DNA of 64,000 bases from Ricinus communis. Its lineage: Eukaryota; Streptophyta; Magnoliopsida; Malpighiales; Euphorbiaceae. Shown here one piece after another: positions 62,560 to 64,000 of this stretch (the stretch's first letter is position 1; every line of letters begins with the position of its first letter). The notes under the pieces were generated by a model, which ran no database searches, was not told where the DNA came from, and worked only from the letters and a program-made list of their open reading frames with translations. The stretch lies in the NCBI RefSeq assembly GCF_019578655.1, contig NC_063257.1:3410001-3474000 (forward strand), in the 5' to 3' direction. A program made the position numbers and the translations under genes.

Positions 62560-63090
62560 TCTTTACTGACTAATTATATTAAGATATTTGATAAAAATTT
62601 AATAAATAATAGTTTATAGCTAATTTATTAATTTAATTTATTTTTTTATTTAAATACTATTATTTTTATTAAAAATTTATTAACAATAATTTATTTTAAA
62701 TTAATTTTATATAATTAAGTTGTTATATTTTAAAATAAATAATTATTATTTTAAAATTATTTTTAATAGTTAAATAATTATATTTAAAATTATAATATTT
62801 GAAATTAGAAATTTTTATTTAATAGAATCTAAATTTATCTTAAAATAATTTTTATAAATATTTTTAATAATAAATACAATTGAGCTAAAAAATCAATTAT
62901 AATATTTTTAATTATTATATTATTTTATATTATTAAATATAATAAAATAAAATAAACTATTTTTAATGATAAATTATACATTTAATAGTTATTTAACATA
63001 TTAACAACAACCACCGCTAATAAAATTCTATCGAATAATTTAATTTATTAGTCATCAGTTATCGGCCAACCGCTACCAGTTGAACCATAT
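62560..63090. mobile_element. Candidate MITE
   Basis: An AT-rich block of about 530 bp. Its left end (ACTGACTAATTATATTAAGA, then TATTTGATAAAAATTTAATA) pairs imperfectly with the reverse complement of its right end (TGATGACTAATAAATTAAAT, then TATTCGATAGAATTTTATTA), giving terminal inverted repeats of about 45 bp. No coding capacity. Target site duplication not identified. Confidence 0.4.
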
Positions 63091-63590
63091 AGTATTTAAA
63101 CTGATATTGGATTCATTTTTCCAACATGGGTCGTTGCTATAATTCAACAAAACAAAATAGGTCACTAAAATGATTATTATTTTTTATTTTTTTTTATCTC
63201 GAAGATCAGCAACTCATTTTTGCCCATAAGCCAACTACAAGATTATTGAATTTATAAAGACAAATAAAGTAAAATTTTTAAAAAAAATCATAAAAGTGCA
63301 TAGCAGTATTCGCTAGTGTTATTTACGCTAAGAGAAAGAAAGTCAATCGTCTGTTTCCTTGCAAGACTCAATGTAGATTGAATAAGTAATTACGTAGACC
63401 CATAGTTATTTGGTAGGTACTTTAGTATCAGGATTTTAAAATGCCAAAAACGGGAGGGAGGGGGCCGTCCAGGCAAAGATATGGACAAATTCTATATAAT
63501 TTTATTGTGCAAACAGGCCTGCAAGCTTATATCTAATCCTTCTTTTCCTTGGAGTCAAATTGTGAAAGCAATATATTTTTCTAATTATTA
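63091..63590. other. Intergenic, nothing identified
   Basis: AT-rich flank between the MITE-like block and the LINE remnant. No frame or signal worth calling. Confidence 0.5.
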
Positions 63591-63599
63591 ATAAGGGAG

Positions 63600-64000
63600 G
63601 TAGATATAGTATTGGTAATGGGAATAACGTTAGCATTTGGATTCCCAAGCTTTCTAGATTTAGTGTGCTTTCCCCTAAACCTGAAAATTATAGATTTAGA
63701 TGTGGTATCTGACCTCTTCAAATCAGCATAGAGAATGGGATGTGAGTCTAATAGGAGCCACTTTCTTTATACAGGAAATTTAAATCGTATTCAGCATTCT
63801 AATTGACCTTGCTAATAAAGAAGATAAAATAATTTGGCATGTTGATTCCAAGGGGTGTCTGTCTACTAAAACAGCATACAAATTCATTTGTAATCATTTT
63901 AATAGCAATCAGGACCATTCTAGACCTCCCTCTTATAGACCCTTATTAAATGCATATTGGAAGTCTATTTGGAATTTCTAATTTTCCCCAAATCTTAAGA
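63600..64000 (+). mobile_element. LINE (L1-type) ORF2 tail remnant
   Basis: Translated pieces match the region after reverse transcriptase in plant LINEs: IGNGNNVSIWIPK near the left end, then DKIIWHVDSKGCLSTKTAYK at about 63,823-63,882, then YWKSIWNF at about 63,954-63,977. This is the zf-RVT style block of 'putative ribonuclease H' proteins. At least three stops and a frame change lie within 400 bp, so it is dead. It runs off the right end of the window. Confidence 0.75.

Noticed and set aside
1..64000. CRISPR array, operon or phage-like system
   Set aside because: No regularly spaced repeats, no bacterial-type gene clusters; introns and families are those of a plant nuclear genome.

Overview
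This is AT-rich nuclear DNA of a flowering plant, almost certainly a core eudicot. The evidence is GT-AG introns, long AT-rich intergenic stretches with TA and CT microsatellites, plant-only families (DREB-type ERF with an EAR motif, UGT73-type glycosyltransferase, LRR-III receptor kinase, KIN-4 kinesin) and Ty3/gypsy, LINE and MITE-like debris. A rosid such as a Malpighiales species is a guess; a piece of ribosomal ITS1 at 54.44-54.6 kb could settle it.

Layout. 3.5-4.0 kb (-): intronless DREB A-5 repressor (DEAR type). 7.75-9.45 kb (-): exon-like pieces of an unrecognised gene. 9.6-10.8 kb (-): NYN-domain protein with a C2H2 finger and a probable organelle-targeting N-terminus. 14.3-16.2 kb (+): two-exon, membrane-anchored SPRY protein. 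19.1-20.6 kb (+): intronless UGT73-like glycosyltransferase. 20.6-28.0 kb: no supported gene. 28.1-36.1 kb (+): a 25-exon KIN-4 kinesin (FRA1/KIN-4A type, 1058 aa), fully resolved here. 38.1-39.7 kb (-): two-exon 167-aa protein with a C-terminal CCHC-like knuckle. 41.9-44.4 kb (-): two-exon LRR-III receptor kinase with HGN and DYC in place of HRD and DFG, so probably a pseudokinase. 44.4-50.7 kb: AT-rich desert with a few GC-richer islands. 50.8-54.3 kb (+): decayed Ty3/gypsy chromovirus pol running into a partial 3' LTR. 54.3-54.6 kb: a two-unit 28-bp tandem repeat, then the end of 18S rDNA plus ITS1. 57.0-58.3 kb (-): secreted LRR protein of the At4g06744 type. 59.6-60.9 kb (-): a broken tandem copy of it. 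62.55-63.1 kb: MITE-like element. 63.6-64.0 kb (+): decayed LINE ORF2 tail running off the window.

The genes are not an operon or cluster; each is its own transcription unit. The order DREB/EAR factor, KIN-4 kinesin, LRR-III kinase recalls Arabidopsis At3g50260-At3g50240-At3g50230 (and At5g67190-At5g67200), with At4g06744 next to At4g06746 as a third related pair, so the window looks like an old conserved block. No clearly new molecular system was found. The points most worth checking are the rDNA/retroelement junction, the C2H2 finger inside the NYN fold, the candidate gene at 7.75-9.45 kb, and the pseudokinase.
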